Source of the DNA: Mesostigma viride
Taxonomy: Eukaryota; Streptophyta; Mesostigmatophyceae; Mesostigmatales; Mesostigmataceae
Direction of reading: 5' to 3'
DNA: 62,000 nt
Assembly (NCBI GenBank): GCA_009746045.1
Contig: RPFO01001179.1
Span: 1 to 62,000, forward strand
The position numbers were made by a program, and so were the translations under genes. Position 1 is the stretch's first letter. Every line of letters begins with the position of its first letter. The notes beneath the pieces are model-generated. The model did not search any database, was not told the DNA's origin, and saw nothing but the letters and a program-made list of their open reading frames with translations. This document shows positions 1 through 11,845 of the stretch, in pieces.

Positions 1-5
1 CCATA

Positions 6-888
6 ATGGCTTCTAATCATTCTCTGGGTGGTGGTATGTCACCTATTTCCCTACGTATGTCAGGTAATATGGTGGAGATGTCCACTAACACGGATTTACC
101 TTCTACTAATAATGTTAATACTAGACGGGACTCATTGGATAATGTGCACCATCTTCCCCCTCAAGGTGATTCCCTACGTACTAGAATATTACCTCCTGCT
201 ACCCCTTCCTTCTACTTGCGTCGTACCCCTTCTGGAGCCCCTCTAACTTATGAGGAGCGGGTACGAGTTACTAGGGCTCAAAGAAGCATCCCTGCCCCCT
301 ACATATACCCCAGCCCCAGTGGCTACAGCAGCCCCTACTGATAATGCAGCTCCTACTACTGCAGTTCGTGTTGTCCCTACTGCTCCTTCTGTTATTACTA
401 CCTCATATGTGCCTCCTTATGGTTTGGGTCGCAGTCAGGCTCCTATGGGCCCTAGTGGTCGTCCCAGCGTTGTGCCCAACGGTCCCCCTGTCGCCTGGTC
501 CTACCCTGATACCGCTTATGAGGCTGCACAAGCTCCTTCGCGTGTGGCTGAATTAGAAAAAAATAGTGATTTTAGTACCATGCCCTTACATGATAAGAAT
601 TATGACCACTACGCCTACTCGTCTGTTAGGGAAGAATATACTATTCCATACATGTATGGTCATGCTCCTGAGGCTGTGGCCCCTTCCAACCCTCTGGTTA
701 AAACCTATCCCAGCCCCAGGTTCTTACCTCCCTTTGTATCGGATGAGGATGGTGGGCCTATTGGTACATATGACCGTGCCCACCCCCCTAAGCCCCCCTC
801 TCTACCTTTGTTTGCTAATATCCCTAAGTTGGATGTCTACTCCCCAACAATTCTTTACCTTTGTCATGCTACTAACTCAGAATTCTGA
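6..888 (+). pseudogene. Gypsy gag N-terminal remnant (broken)
   Basis: Two overlapping open stretches (6-341 and 250-888, different frames) together look like one protein low in complexity and rich in Pro, Tyr, Ser and Ala, with a frame change near 280. The end (about 780-850, PPKPPSLPLFANIPKLDV) resembles the start of the capsid region of the minus-strand Gypsy gag at 53612-55271 (APPMPDFKPVPKL). The capsid core and zinc knuckle expected next are not recognisable. The family assignment rests on this short similarity and on the protease and linker remains downstream. The window starts inside the element, so its 5' LTR is outside. Confidence 0.5.
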
Positions 889-2600
889 GTCCTGGCAAAA
901 CCATAATAGGTGGCGCCTACCTGATTCAGTGCTAGTTCCACACTACCTTACTACCTGTATCACGTCTGAACTAGCTACTATTATGAGGAAGAATCCTCCT
1001 ACGTTGAAGAACTAGATATATGTGATACTGGTTCGTCTTCTATTGCTGACACCCCGATCACTCTTGATGTCGGTGCACTTACCATTACACTGTCTACGAA
1101 CACATAATTTGAAAACTTTTGCTTGCAAGTATTTATTACTACTGTGGATGCTGACAATACCTTACCACTATGTGTTAGACTCCTGATGTTTTTAAACGGT
1201 GGTCTAAGTTACTGTTCCTTCTACCGTTGTGGACCCTTTCCTACATTGTGATGACCTTCTTGATGTATTGTTGGTTCTTATGGATACTGGGGTAACTAGC
1301 TTCCTTGTGAGCAAGGCTAGTTTAGAGATTAGGTTTAACCCCTACCCCACATCGTGCTCCTATCAACGTGCATTATTCTGATGGACGTACTAGCCATTAC
1401 TCTGGTACGGTCATTTCACCCCGGATGATACAAGGTCGCCCTATCAGTCTTGTGGCTACCATAGGCCCCATCACTAATTATTAGGATTAGAGGGGCACCC
1501 AGCTATTACGTTTATTACTAATTTCTGTACCATGGTTGTCTGGTTCCCTGATGGTACTTATTATGGGATACCCGATCGCCCCTACAAAGTTGAAAAGTCC
1601 TTGGTTGATACTACTTTTGTGCCTATATATCTGAACCTACCGTATGTCCCCTATGGATGTATTAGTGTCTCGTGATGAATTTACAATGGATACCAGGCTC
1701 GTGATGAATTTAAGGATCATGGTTATTTATGGTGTGTGTTTCTCCAATTGGTGGTGGAAATGGCGGACTCACCTACCAAATTCTGTACGTGTACAGATCC
1801 TATTGCGATAGCAGGTGTTACCTGGGATGAAATTGAACTTACTATAGGTATATGGTTGTTGCTGATGAGTCTTAAGTTTTTATGAACAGACTCCCGCCTA
1901 CCCACCTCCTCGTTTTGTGCTACAATGCATGTGTAGTAGTTTAAGGATAGTGCACACCCTACCCATGTCCCAGACGCTGAATTGTATGCCTACTACCTTT
2001 TGCACATTGCTGTTTGCATGTCTGTTCTTCTCTCCCATGTGGGGCTGTCCCTTAACCCTAGTGTGAGGGCACACCTATTGGCTTTGTGGGGGGGAAGGAA
2101 CTGAAAAATTTACTCCATGTTCCACTTATATAGTCATGTGTCTACCAGAGCCGGTAAACTCTACTGTGCTGTAGAGCCTTCAGGTCCTCTATTGTTTGGC
2201 AAAGTTGTTGCAGTACTAAGATACGACTGCTGCTACCCCTACCTTTGACATGGAACGCTAATTAGTCGGTTTAACGCTACTGAGCCTGAGGCACTTGCTG
2301 CTACTGCGTCCCACCCGCAAGAGTTTGGTCGATACCCTTGTAGATTCCCAAGTGGCTTTCTCTATGTGTTAGGAAAGGAAGATCCCCTGCAGTGGCGCCT
2401 CTATGTGCCTCCTATCTGCCCTGCTGGTCTACTGGTTACATGACTTGTATGCCCATCATTGTAACAAGCGTGTCCTTGACTTGGTCACTCGCCCTATGAC
2501 TGGCCTTCTTGGTCCAGTGATGCATAAGAGTAGGTGCGAACTTGTGAATCTTGTCAGGAGATAATACCTATGCGAGACAGATAGCAAGTTTCCGCACCCT
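889..2600 (+). pseudogene. Gypsy pol remains: protease and RNase H-integrase linker
   Basis: No long ORF survives, but short stretches are clear. Near 1275-1320 the frame reads MDTGVTSFLVSKA, a retropepsin active site (D-T-G), followed at about 1375-1430 by YSDGRTSHYSGTVISP, matching the protease part of the minus-strand Gypsy (about 39140-39290). At 1530-1640 WFPDGTYYGIPD matches WFPDGSFWSPVSE there. At 2268-2415 TEPEALAATASHPQEFGRYP matches the RNase H-integrase linker of that element (TEPAALEAIRSHPKQMGKLP). A C-E-S-C near 2543 may be the CxxC half of the integrase HHCC finger. RT and RNase H are missing or unrecognisable, so the copy is internally deleted and heavily mutated. Confidence 0.6.
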
Positions 2601-2639
2601 TCCCTTTTGGGCTCGCATCTCTACTTCTGCATTGGCGAT

Positions 2640-4283
2640 CGGTCTTGGTAGCCTACTTTGGGCTGCCGGTTGCACCGCTAACAACGCCGCCTGGTGTGCC
2701 CACCTACTGCGCCGCCAGTTGTGATGCCTTCCGCTGCTGCGCGTTGCCTTCCGTTGCTGGTGCGACGCCATCCGTTGTTGGAGAGACGTCTTCCGTGGCT
2801 GTCGCTACTCATTTCGACAACGATGCGCTGTTGGGCGACTCGAGCCCGCTGTCCACAGTCGCGGTCGCGTCATCTAAGTCACTACTGTTGCGCCATTGTG
2901 CGACCCTGTTGCGCCACTGTGCGCGCCCGTCGCGCCCTTGTGGGACCTGGGCGACCCAGTTGCCGCGGCTGTCGCCCCTCCATGCGACCCTGTCGCCTTG
3001 TCGTCCGCTGTTGTTGCGCTGACGAGCGACCCTTACATGCCTGTGCGCGCCCCTGTCGCGTCCCCAGTCGACTCTGGTGCGACGCCGTGCGAGTCTGTTG
3101 CACCGCTTCCCGATCATGTTGCTACGTCACGCGCGTTTGTCGCACCGTCTCCCGACTCTGTGGCGCCGTCGTCCGGCATCTGACAATTCGTGGTGCCGCC
3201 TACCTCTGCATGCCACGCCTACTTGCGCCTCTGTGGCGTCGGTTTGCGCCCCTAGCGCTCCTACGAGCGCTCATGTCGCGCACCCTTGCGACGTTGTCGC
3301 GACGTCAGGAGTCATCGGCGCGTCACCCCGCAATCCTGTTGTGGCCATGCGAGAGTATGTCGCGGTGCCCGAGGTACCTGTCGCCCCTGCGTGCGACCCT
3401 ATTCCTACCTCCGTGGCGCCTCCGGTTGAACCTGTGGCGACCGCGCTGTCTACGGTTCTGCGTCGTCTTCTTCCGGCAGTGTTGTGCCGCCGCCTATGGC
3501 TGCCGTGCCCCTGGCTGGCCCCACCGACGCTGCTGCTGCGCAGAGTGCGCTGCCCGCGGATGGTGCTGGTCACTCCTACCGTCATCTCACCGCGCTGGAG
3601 TTGGCGGAGCAGGTGCGCTTGGTGATCGAGTGGCTGGCTGGATGCTGATGATCCGCTCCGCGGCCTTCACCTAGCGCCTTGACATTCTATCTGATCCAGC
3701 GCTGCCGCTGGATTCTGACAGGCCGTCGTACCATGTGGTGTTGTTGTATATGCTGCTGTACAAGGCCTACCGCGGTTTGGGACGCTTGATGGCCTGCGCC
3801 GCTGCCCGGTCAGGGGTCGGATGCCTACAGTGCCCCCCCCCCGCCCCGTGCCAGCGCTAGTGGTCCCCTGTCCACCAACGCGCGACAGGATCTCCGCATC
3901 TTAGAGGATCGTGAGATTCGGCACATCCGGATGTGGCATGCCAACGTGGATCTGCTGTCTGTTGCATCTGTTCTTCTCCACGTTGGTGCGCCCTCGGCTG
4001 ACCTGTGCGAGCCGTCTCTATCTGCGTGTACTCTGCCTCCTGGCATTGGAACCCTTTTTCCTGATTGTTCGAGTGTAGCCATTTTGATTAGGCTTGTATG
4101 CTCATTGTGATCACCCAACATCAGTGTTACTGGGCTTTCCTGGTTTTGTTTCCTACCGTTGTGTGGGAGGATGCCTACCTTACCATTGGCCGCCATGACA
4201 ACGACGAGGATGTCGTTCATTACCGCGCGTACTTGGATGTGCTGATCGCGACGCGCAGGACCTACCAGGCTGATGGCCAATAG
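2640..4283 (+). pseudogene. V/A/P-rich ORF between integrase remains and 3' LTR (ORF3-like)
   Basis: From about 2645 to 3470, in changing frames, the sequence encodes degenerate repeats with VAP or VA every 8-11 residues (for example SVAPLPDHVATSRAFVAPSPDSVAP). It is followed by a less repetitive, helix-rich part in pieces: about 3500-3660 (LTALELAEQVRLVIEWLAG), 3680-3830 and 3880-4080, ending at 4283 with EDAYLTIGRHDNDEDVVHY and a stop. Its place, after integrase-linker remains and before the polypurine tract and 3' LTR, is that of a third ORF. The minus-strand Gypsy also has an ORF there (10379-11524 plus 17863-18077), but I see no convincing similarity between the two. Function unknown; several frameshifts. 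Confidence 0.4.
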
Positions 4284-4678
4284 ATAGAGGGCTCTAGGCC
4301 CGACCTGAGGGTGTTGTCCCTCCGGTATATAGAGTCGCCCTCTATGCTTGGCCAGTTGGTTGGTTATCCTTGGTTGTTGGTGTGAGTATTGTTTCCTACG
4401 CGTGTCCTGCCTAGTGCCGTCCCTCCCGGCAAGCCTCCGTGCAAGGCAGTTAGGGGAGCCTCACACCCGGCGTGGTGCTGGTGATCCCTACACCATTTGG
4501 GGTGGACCCGAGGTTAACATATTTGCGCTGGGAGCCCTGGGTGGCTATAGTTGATTGTGTTGGGTTATAGTTGGGTGCGATAGGTTTTTTATTCCTACCG
4601 ACCTACCTCTGTTTATGATCCAGTGTTTATGCTCTCCTGACGTAGGGAGAGGACTCCCTACCTTTTATGGGGGGGAGG
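4284..4678 (+). other. 3' untranslated region and polypurine tract of the + strand Gypsy
   Basis: No ORF worth calling. It holds an imperfect inverted repeat around 4285-4345 (AGAGGGC ... GCCCTCT) and ends in the purine-rich ATGGGGGGGAGG directly before the LTR, as expected for plus-strand priming. Confidence 0.5.
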
Positions 4679-5303
4679 TGTTACGGCGCGTAACAAACTG
4701 TGTTATTACGGCCGTAAATAGAGGCCTCACGTTCTTGGTAGCCTCAGCTACTCCGAAACAATCCGTGGTTACGGCTGTTGTCGTTCCTACGTTTACGTGC
4801 GGTTAGGACCCTTTTGACTGGTTGTTACCTGGTCCAGTGACATATCAATTGTTCAGTATTGTGGGCCGGTGCAGTCGCGCCGCGCTGCGTACTTTAGGGC
4901 CTGGACCGTTGGCACTCTGTGTGGTCTGGACCAGCGCCGCCCCACGTGGCATTAGAGTGCGTAGATCTAACCTACCTGTGATCGTACGGGCGAGGGCCAT
5001 GTTTGGCCCGAGCACGCACGAGTCTGTCGGCCAATTTAGGTGTTGCAGTTTCCTTGTGTTCACAGTTCGACCTTTGATATGGCTTGTTATAGCTAGTCGA
5101 ACCATGGATGTACGTTATTGCCAGTAATGTCTAAGTAAATGTGTCAATTGCTTAGTATGGAAACAATTATCGGAAAGCATTAGAGTCGGGAGTTCAACGA
5201 TCTTTCAAAATGCAGAACAGGGTTCCTTCTTCTACCGGGTTAGTTAGTCTAGGACAGGTTAGATCCTGGGGTCGAGGTAGAGTAGAAGAACCGGGTCGTA
5301 ACA
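4679..5303 (+). repeat. 3' LTR of the + strand Gypsy (625 bp)
   Basis: Begins TGTTACGG directly after a polypurine tract and ends GTAACA, giving the terminal inverted repeat TGTTAC/GTAACA. The minus-strand Gypsy LTR at 9380-10046 has the same termini (TGTTACGG ... GTAACA) and a similar length, supporting a common family. TATAG follows directly and may be the target duplication, but the partner copy lies outside the window. Confidence 0.6.
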
Positions 5304-6032
5304 TATAGATTCCGATCTAGAAAGTGTCCAGGCCCGGACAAAGAAGCAGGCTGCCGGCAGAATATTCTTGTTGACCAGTTCCAGGCTGACAAGTCCAGTG
5401 CGCGCCGTCATGGCGCCTTTTGTAACTGCCGCGGTTTCTTGGCCACCCCTCCACAACTGTCCAGCGCGCCCGTAGTCTGCCGCGGCTTCTTGGGGCAGTT
5501 TCTTGGGGCCACCTCCCGCCCCGCCACCCCCGCCCTTCCACCAACGATTTTCGCCGCTGATTTAAATTAATCCGACGGTGAAACCGGCTTCGACCAAAAT
5601 ATTTAAATTAATCCGACGGTGAAACCGGCTTTGACCAAAATATCTAAATTAATCCAACGGCGACCGGTAAGCAGCCAAAAGTATTTAAATAATATTTTAT
5701 TTATATTTGTCCGACCTGTGAAATTTTTGCCGACGACGGAGGGGAGGGAACGACCAAAATAATTTGGCTTGATGTCACCCCTCCTCTGACGACGGAGGGG
5801 AGTGAACGACCAAATTTGGCTTGATGTCCCCCCTCCTCTGACGGACTTCTATAAAGCAATCGACAGCTCTCGACCTCTCGTCAAGCCCGATCCAGCTGCA
5901 GCAACAAGTCGCCCGAAGTCCATTTTCCCGGCCAGATTGTCAGAAGTATCGATACACCTGCCCAGGAAGAAGTAAATAGTTTGATCAAAGTATCTACATT
6001 TGTGGCAGAAATTAGATACTGACTAGACTAGA
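5304..6032. repeat. Non-coding stretch with two short tandem arrays
   Basis: No gene is visible. At 5561-5670 there are three copies of a 41 bp unit (TTTAAATTAATCCGACGGTG...). At 5731-5841 there are two copies of a unit of about 55 bp (GACGACGGAGGGGAG...CCCCTCCTCTGA). A TATA-like TCTATAAAGC lies at 5848-5857. This could be the remains of another LTR or a host promoter region; the sequence alone does not decide. The Copia LTR starts at 6033. Confidence 0.45.
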
Positions 6033-6366
6033 TGTTGTGGAGTTGTACGGAATGAGTTTTCCGTCAAGGAATAATTAGTCCTTGTGTTAGCTGGTTTGCT
6101 ACTTGGACAATTTTGTTGTGATTGGTCATAACTTGTGTAGACCACGTGGTGGACACGCAGTGAACACACGTGGCGTGTGGCATGCACACTCTGCTAGTGT
6201 CCGCTAGCTCGTCATTTGTATATAATGACGTGACCATTTTCATTCGGGCTCTCTCACTATCTCGCACTGCTTCCAGCAGCTGGTTCTCTGGCCGAGGCCA
6301 ACATTTTCGAGGATGAGCAACTTTGCCGTATGATATTATAAGGAATAAACTTTTATTATTCTGACA
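6033..6366 (+). repeat. 5' LTR of Copia element (334 bp)
   Basis: Runs from TGTTGTGG to CTGACA, with canonical TG...CA ends, and is followed without a gap by a primer binding site that starts TGG. It has a TATA box (TATATAA, 6218-6224) within an imperfect palindrome next to TGACGTGAC, and AATAAA at 6343-6348. The 3' LTR is not in the window because the element is cut at 9379. Confidence 0.75.
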
Positions 6367-6384
6367 TGGTATCGGATTTATCAT
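6367..6384 (+). promoter_or_regulatory. Primer binding site of Copia element
   Basis: TGGTATCGGATTT directly abuts the LTR end. Its TGGTATC start is that of Copia primer sites complementary to the 3' part of initiator tRNA-Met. The same TGGTATCGGA follows the 5' LTR of the unrelated copy at 21335. Confidence 0.7.
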
Positions 6385-6653
6385 ACGCATCCGGTTCGCG
6401 GTCTTTCTACCTGCGTTAAAACCGTTTCGGTGCGCACCTGGCCGGTGCTGCTCCACTGTTGCCACTGGATATTTTGGCAAATTTCGCCTTTTTTGGTACG
6501 TTTTGCCTCGGTCGTAGCGCCTACCAGCCTCGACTATCGAAGACCTGCGTTCGGTTCCCGGCAGGAACCGGATTTACTTTTTACTCTATTGGCTACGCGG
6601 GTGTTGCCAGCCTTTTTTGAGGCGATCTTGGGGGTCGACGCAGACTTGCATTT

Positions 6654-7671
6654 ATGGCAACCACCAGATCTGCTACGGCAGCCGCCGCTGCTGCCGCCGC
6701 TGCCGCTGTCACAGCCAACAACGCATATGAGGAGGAGCTGGCCGCTTCTCTCGCTTCTGCTACCCGCGACCTAGGCGCTCATGCTATGTTGCCCCCGGGT
6801 GAGGCGGGTACGGGTCCGCCCGGCGCTCGGCTGGCCGCCGGCCCGGGCTTTGCGTCGTATGACGAGTGTAAAGCTCTTTTGCGCGATGTTCGGTCGGTTC
6901 CTGCCTTTGATGGCAGGGACCATCTCCACTTTCCATCCTTTTTGGATCATTTTACTGCGCACGTCGACCTGTTTCCCGGGCTCCTTGATGTACTCGAGGG
7001 CCGTCGGCATGACGAGCCGCTCGACCGCCTGTTGTACGTGGCTCTGCTGGGCCGCCTGGCGGGAGACGCCAAGGAGCGCGTGCGCCTCCTGGCCCCGGAG
7101 CAGCACCGCGGGAGCGCCGCCATGGCGGATTTAGTCGAGCGCTACCGCGATTCAAAGGTCACCGAGTTGTTGCGGTTGTCCCTCCGCAAGCAGCTGTCGC
7201 AACTTGCACAGGCTTCCCGCGAGGGTGTCGACCCGTACCTTACCCGGTCGGAGCTCCTCTACGCACGGGACCAAGTCGCCCATGTAGACCTCCCTTTGGA
7301 GGTCTTCTTGGCCAGCGTATTGAGTGGCCTTCGTGCCGAGTACCGGGCGCTAGTGGTAGCTCTGCGCCTGGGGGCGGAAACGACCATTGCTGGTCTCCGT
7401 CACCGCCTCCTAGAGGTGGAGGACCTCCTCACCGGCGGCTACCTCGCGCCCGACGCCCCGGCCTCTGGCCAGGCCTTTCACACCTCCGGCCGGGGGCGCG
7501 GTCTGGGGCGGGCGGGCGGCCGCGGTGGCCGCGGCAACGGCGACGGCAATTACGGCACCGGCCCGGGCCACAGCAACGGCAATGCCGCCAACACTGGGAG
7601 GGGCCGTGGGGGGCGCGGGGGGCGCGCTGGCCCTCACTCTGGTGATCGAGGTGGTGGCAGTGGGGGGGGGG
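6654..7671 (+). pseudogene. gag: Copia Gag (capsid part), leaves frame at a G10 run
   Basis: Starts at ATG 6654 with an Ala-rich tail, followed by a helical retrotransposon Gag domain of the Copia/UBN2 type (about residues 70-270: FPSFLDHFTAHV, LLYVALLGRLAGDAKERV, YRDSKVTELLRLSLRKQL, LEVEDLLTGGYL) and a Gly/Arg-rich basic region. The CCHC zinc knuckle CPVCDKPGHTVNTC lies at 7697-7738 but in the -1 frame. The change of frame coincides with ten G residues at 7662-7671; one more G would restore a single gag-pol frame, as is usual in Copia elements. It is either a homopolymer indel or a -1 shift site. The leader 6385-6653 holds nothing recognisable. Confidence 0.8.
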
Positions 7672-9379
7672 CAATGGGCGGGGCCGCGGGCCCCCTTGCC
7701 CGGTCTGTGATAAGCCGGGTCATACCGTCAACACGTGTTGGACGAAGTACCCTGCCCAGCGTCCCTCCCACGTCCGTGACGGCAACTCCGCGCACGCTAA
7801 CCACACCGCGGCAGATACTCCTCCGCCTCCTCCGGTGGATCCGACGTACGCCTATGCCACTGGCGCTGGCTACGGGTCCTCTCCTCTTGGCCGGCCGATC
7901 CAGCATCTGCGCCCTGGAGGGGGCCTCCAGGCGTGTGCCACAGAGGCCCTGGCGTCTCGCTGCCCAGCTGCCGCATCGCCGACAGCTCCTGCGCAGGAAT
8001 GGGTCATTGACAGCGGCGCGAGTCGCCACATGACGCCCCATCTCGAGGACTTTGGCCCCGGTCTGTCACATGAGGCGCAGCTGCCCATTACTGGCTCAGG
8101 TGGCAACATGACGGCTCACGGCTGGGGGGCTGTGAACCTGAGGCTGGGATCCCACGTGATCCCGCTGTATGACTCCCTTTACGTCCCGGCCCTTCACGCG
8201 CGATTGCTGTCCGTTCATGGGTTACTGGCTGCCGGACATCATGTGGATTTTGCGGCCTGCAGCATTACTTTCCAGGAGCACGGTCGTGCTGTCAGCTTCC
8301 CACTAGAAGCAAGGGACGGCTTCTACCTCCTATGCGCCCCGGCTGACTACGTCCTGGCGACGAAGGTCCAGGCTGAAGAGGAGATGAAGTGGCATCTCCG
8401 CCTGGGTCATGTAAGCCGCAACCGCATCGCCCGCCTGCAAGCCATCCCGGACTCCGGCATGTCTGTGCCGGCGGGCCCTGCGGCGCCCCTCTGCCCTGCC
8501 TGCCCGGCTGGGCACATGCGCCGCTGCAGCTTCCCGCCAAGCGACCGGCCCCGTGAAACCGTGCCGCGTCGTCACTTGCACTGCGATCTGTTCGGGCCTA
8601 TGCGGACGCCTGCTCACGGCAACATGCGGTACGTCCTCGGCCTAACGGACGAGGCCACCCGGTTTCGTTGGACCTACCTTTTGCCCACCAAGGACGCAGC
8701 CCCCGCCAGCTTGCGCACTTTCCTTGCCCGGGAGGTCAAGCCTTTCCGCCAGGGCGACATCACACTGCGTTCGGATAACGACAGTGTCTTTCAAGGCGGT
8801 CCCTGGCGCAATGTCTGTGCCGAGTTCAGCGTCCACCAGGAATTTTCCTCGCCCCACGTTCCCCAGCAGAACGGTGTCGCTGAGCGTTCGTGGGGCGTTA
8901 CGGCCAGCATGGCCATCAGCCTGCTCGCCCATGCCGGGCTCGCCAAGGAGTTCTCGCGTTTGAGGGGGTTCGCGTTTGAGTGCGCGACATTCCTCCTGAA
9001 CCGGATGCCTTGTGTCAGCAACGCAGACTCGGCGACGCCCTACTACCTGCTGAATGGCCGTCACGCTTGCCTGACGCACTTGCGCATATTTGGCTGCCAC
9101 GCGCACGTCCTCGTGGAGGAGGCCCAAGAGAAGCTGTCTCCCCGCACGGAGTTAGCTGTCTTTGTGGGCTACCACCTGGAGTCTCCGGGCTACCGCTTCT
9201 GGCTGCCCGACCAGCGGAAGGTGATCGTCCGCAAGCACGCGTGGTTTGACGACTCAGCAGTGGCGGTCTCGGCCATGGCCGGCCCGGCAGTACCTTCCGG
9301 TGGCTCCTTACGACACGCCGGGGCCTTGGCCCCCCGTAGCCCGTTTTTTGGCTGCGGATGTCTTTCCGGAGGAGCTGCT
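7672..9379 (+). pseudogene. pol: Copia Pol, 5' part: zinc knuckle, protease, integrase (truncated)
   Basis: In frame from the CCHC knuckle (7697) it continues through an aspartic protease (WVIDSGASRHMTP, about 8000), a pre-integrase HHCC finger (HLRLGH ... CPAC) and an integrase core with its triad: D in HCDLFGP (about 8580), D in RSDND (about 8772) and E in QQNGVAERSW (about 8880). The chain ends as TYLL/FVGYHLESPGYRFWLP-type integrase C-terminal sequence. A further frame change near 9300 leads to a better reading up to 9379, where a Gypsy LTR (TGTTAC) begins. RT and RNase H are absent from the window, so the element was probably cut by that Gypsy insertion. Confidence 0.8.
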
Positions 9380-10046
9380 TGTTACATCCCGATCCGGATG
9401 GTGCGAAAGATCTAATCTAGTATAAGGTGCAGTTTAATAAGCCGGCATAGCCGCGCATCCGCGTACCGCGATAGCAAGCAAAGATCGCAGTAAATTGACT
9501 AACTGAGCAGCGGTTTATCCTCAGCTAGGCCTTATAGCATGATTAATTAATCTAGCTATATAACACGGCATGTCATGAGGCAAATGGCATCCGGATTAGT
9601 GCCCCTTGGTCTAAGAGAGTCGTCAACACTCGTTTCATTAATCATCAAACCAAAGAGAGAGAGTCCATCGTCCTCAGACCAATTTCACCTAGCTGCGCTA
9701 CCAAGCTAGCAAGTTGGTGTGCAGGCGCGCCGACATGCGCGCCGATCTTCCAGATACTGCCGTCAAGCCCCAATAGGTTCTGTATGACGTCTAGGGCCGG
9801 CCCGGCCCCTAGAAGATCTCGTACTTCTGGCTAGGCCCAAAATAACTGGTCCGAAACACACAAAGTACCAAATAAACACACAAAGTCCCGAACTTAGGAC
9901 ATATTCCCAAATAAGTCCCGAATTGAGTCCTATCGTCCGGCGGACTATGAAAGCGAGCTATCGAAAGTCCCAAACGAATAACAAATGACTTTCGACTTAT
10001 TTATTGAAGGCATTGTTACGCCCATACAAAGGTCTGGGCCGTAACA
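9380..10046 (-). repeat. 3' LTR of the minus-strand Gypsy chromovirus (667 bp)
   Basis: On the minus strand it begins TGTTACGGCCC directly after a purine tract and ends GATGTAACA, so the inverted termini are TGTTAC/GTAACA. CTGCT at 9375-9379 would be the target duplication, but the other end of the element is not recognisable in the window. AATAAATAAG on the minus strand near 9995 may serve polyadenylation. The LTR ends inside the Copia integrase reading frame. Confidence 0.7.
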
Positions 10047-10378
10047 CTCCTCCCTTCCCCAGGGGACGATAGCTATATCGTCCAGGCTTGGGGCGCACGC
10101 AACAAGACAATTAAAACAAACAAACAAACAAGAAAAAAAGAAGCTCTTGCAAGCAAAACAAGCAACACACAAAAGCGACAATTGCCCAGGCTGGGCAGTC
10201 AGCTATAGAGAACAATAGTACAAAATCGGCCATGGGGATACTATGTCCCAACCCCTGTTCGCCAGCGGGTTAGTAAAGCCAATTCTCCCCGGCGTTGCCA
10301 CACAAGGACAATTCCTTGATAACCGATGGGATGCTGTCGCCATCCCGTTGCAAGCCATCCATGAGGAGGTCGCGACCC
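10047..10378 (-). other. Polypurine tract and 3' non-coding region of the Gypsy
   Basis: On the minus strand GGGGAAGGGAGGAG (10047-10060) directly precedes the LTR, as a plus-strand primer should. The rest (10061-10378) has no supported ORF. Confidence 0.6.
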
Positions 10379-11524
10379 TCACATTCCTCCAATGCTGGGG
10401 CCCACCCCTCCCGACCGCGCCTTCCGTTGACGATACTCGTGGAGTACCTGGCGACCCCGCTCACCAATTTCCTCGAGGATCTTCCCGGGGTTAGCGAGGT
10501 GATCCGCATTGTATGCTAGCTGGTATTCGTTCACGTTGGTGCGCGTTTGAGCGAGGTCTACCCACGTCCCGGTGAACCAGTACGACATGAATGCGGCCAG
10601 GTATTGCGGGTGCGTGAACATGATTGTGCCCGCGTTCCAATCAATAACCCCACATCCATGCTCCGCAAAGAAACCTCCCGCCATGGTCAACACTACGACG
10701 CGCACCTGGAGAGCGTTGAAGCGAAAGCCCGGAGCCCTCACAAAGTTGGGCACAACCCAGTCGAGGAATGCCTCTCCCTCGCACGGAGCATACTTGGGAC
10801 AGTCAACCTTTCGAGGTTTACCATCTACCATGTATTTTGGCAGCTCCCGCTTGGGGCCGTAACGCGTACCAGAACCTTCTGGCGTCGATTCTAGGCAGTC
10901 CTGGGGTCGCGGGGCCGCCCTCCCTGGGTGCAAGTCGAAGCAGACTAGCTCGCGCATGGAGCCTCGCTCCACATACGCATGAGTTCCTGCCTCAAAGTGC
11001 AGCGGTTGCGATCGATGATAGTCCGCGCTGTCGACGGCCACGAACGGCGATGGTGGGAGTTCAATGTAGACAGGAACACCCCGAAACTCGCGTAAGGGGC
11101 GTACTCGTTGTGGGCCGGGAAACGCGCTGACGTAAGCGCCCACCGTCCATGGCGCCGGTCGAGCCACCGCCTGTACGATCAAAGACACCTGCGCGGGAGA
11201 TATAAAGCCCACCGCTGGTATCGGGCCACGCCTCTCTGGTATATGGGCGCGGGACGTCTCCACGCGGGCCACCCGCTCGGAGTAAGTTCGAGCTTCTCGG
11301 CGCGGACTCTGGGAATCCGCGGACACCTCGTTCGTACATGCGCGACGTCTAACTTCTACTGGGCATCCGGTTCCACTTGGGGCCGTTTCTGGTTGTGCTC
11401 AATAACCTCGGAACCGAGCTTGGTCAGGTCGGTCGAGCCGCCCGTTCGCCGGGTCGGTCCCGTCCCGACAAGAACCGTCATTCCCCCGTTCCCTGGGTCC
11501 GAATGGTTCGCACGTACGCGCGCG
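10379..11524 (-). pseudogene. Gypsy ORF3, C-terminal part (unknown function)
   Basis: An open frame of about 315 codons (11326-10379) lies between pol and the 3' LTR on the minus strand. Upstream (11524-11400) another frame (GMTVLVGTGPTRRTGGSTD) joins in register to the N-terminal piece at 17863-18077 when the fold-back element 11525-17862 is left out. A frame change near 11390 separates the two parts. Visible features: a basic N-terminal part (SPRREARTYSERVAR), a mixed alpha/beta middle, and a charged C-terminal helix (LEEIGERGRQVLHEYRQRK). I see no RT, protease or integrase motif and no clear transmembrane segment. I do not recognise the protein; an env-like or other accessory ORF is possible. 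Confidence 0.5.
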
Positions 11525-11535
11525 ACTAGGAACTC

Positions 11536-11845
11536 GCTACTGAGAAAACTGAGATTTCCTGAGATTTCCTGAGATTTCCTGAGAAAAAAACTGAGATTTC
11601 CTGAGATTTCCTGAGATGTCCTGAGATTTCCTGAGATTTCCTGAGATTTTCCTGAGATTTCCTGAGATTTCCTGAGAAAGTGACCTGAGATTTCCTGAGA
11701 TTGGCCTGAGAAAATTGGCTTTTTCTCAGGAAATCTCAGGAAATCTCAGGGCTAAGTGGAAACTGAGATTTTACGTGGACACTGAGATTTTTTTTTCTCA
11801 GGCTGAAAATCTCAGGGCATTTTCTCAGGCGCTTAAAATCTCAGG
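11536..11845. repeat. Left CTGAG terminal array
   Basis: About twenty units of CTGAGATTTC (10-11 bp, with variants such as CTGAGAAAA), followed from about 11722 by the opposite orientation (TTTTCTCAGGAAATCTCAGG). The array can therefore pair with the right array and also fold on itself. Confidence 0.8.

Noticed and set aside
9380-9420. Copia Pol ending naturally with the stop at 9413-9415
   Set aside because: The last dozen codons are Gypsy LTR sequence (TGTTACATCC...), so the stop is accidental and the polyprotein is truncated.
11536-11845. CRISPR-like array
   Set aside because: Units are 10-11 bp with no unique spacers, and the context is eukaryotic transposons.
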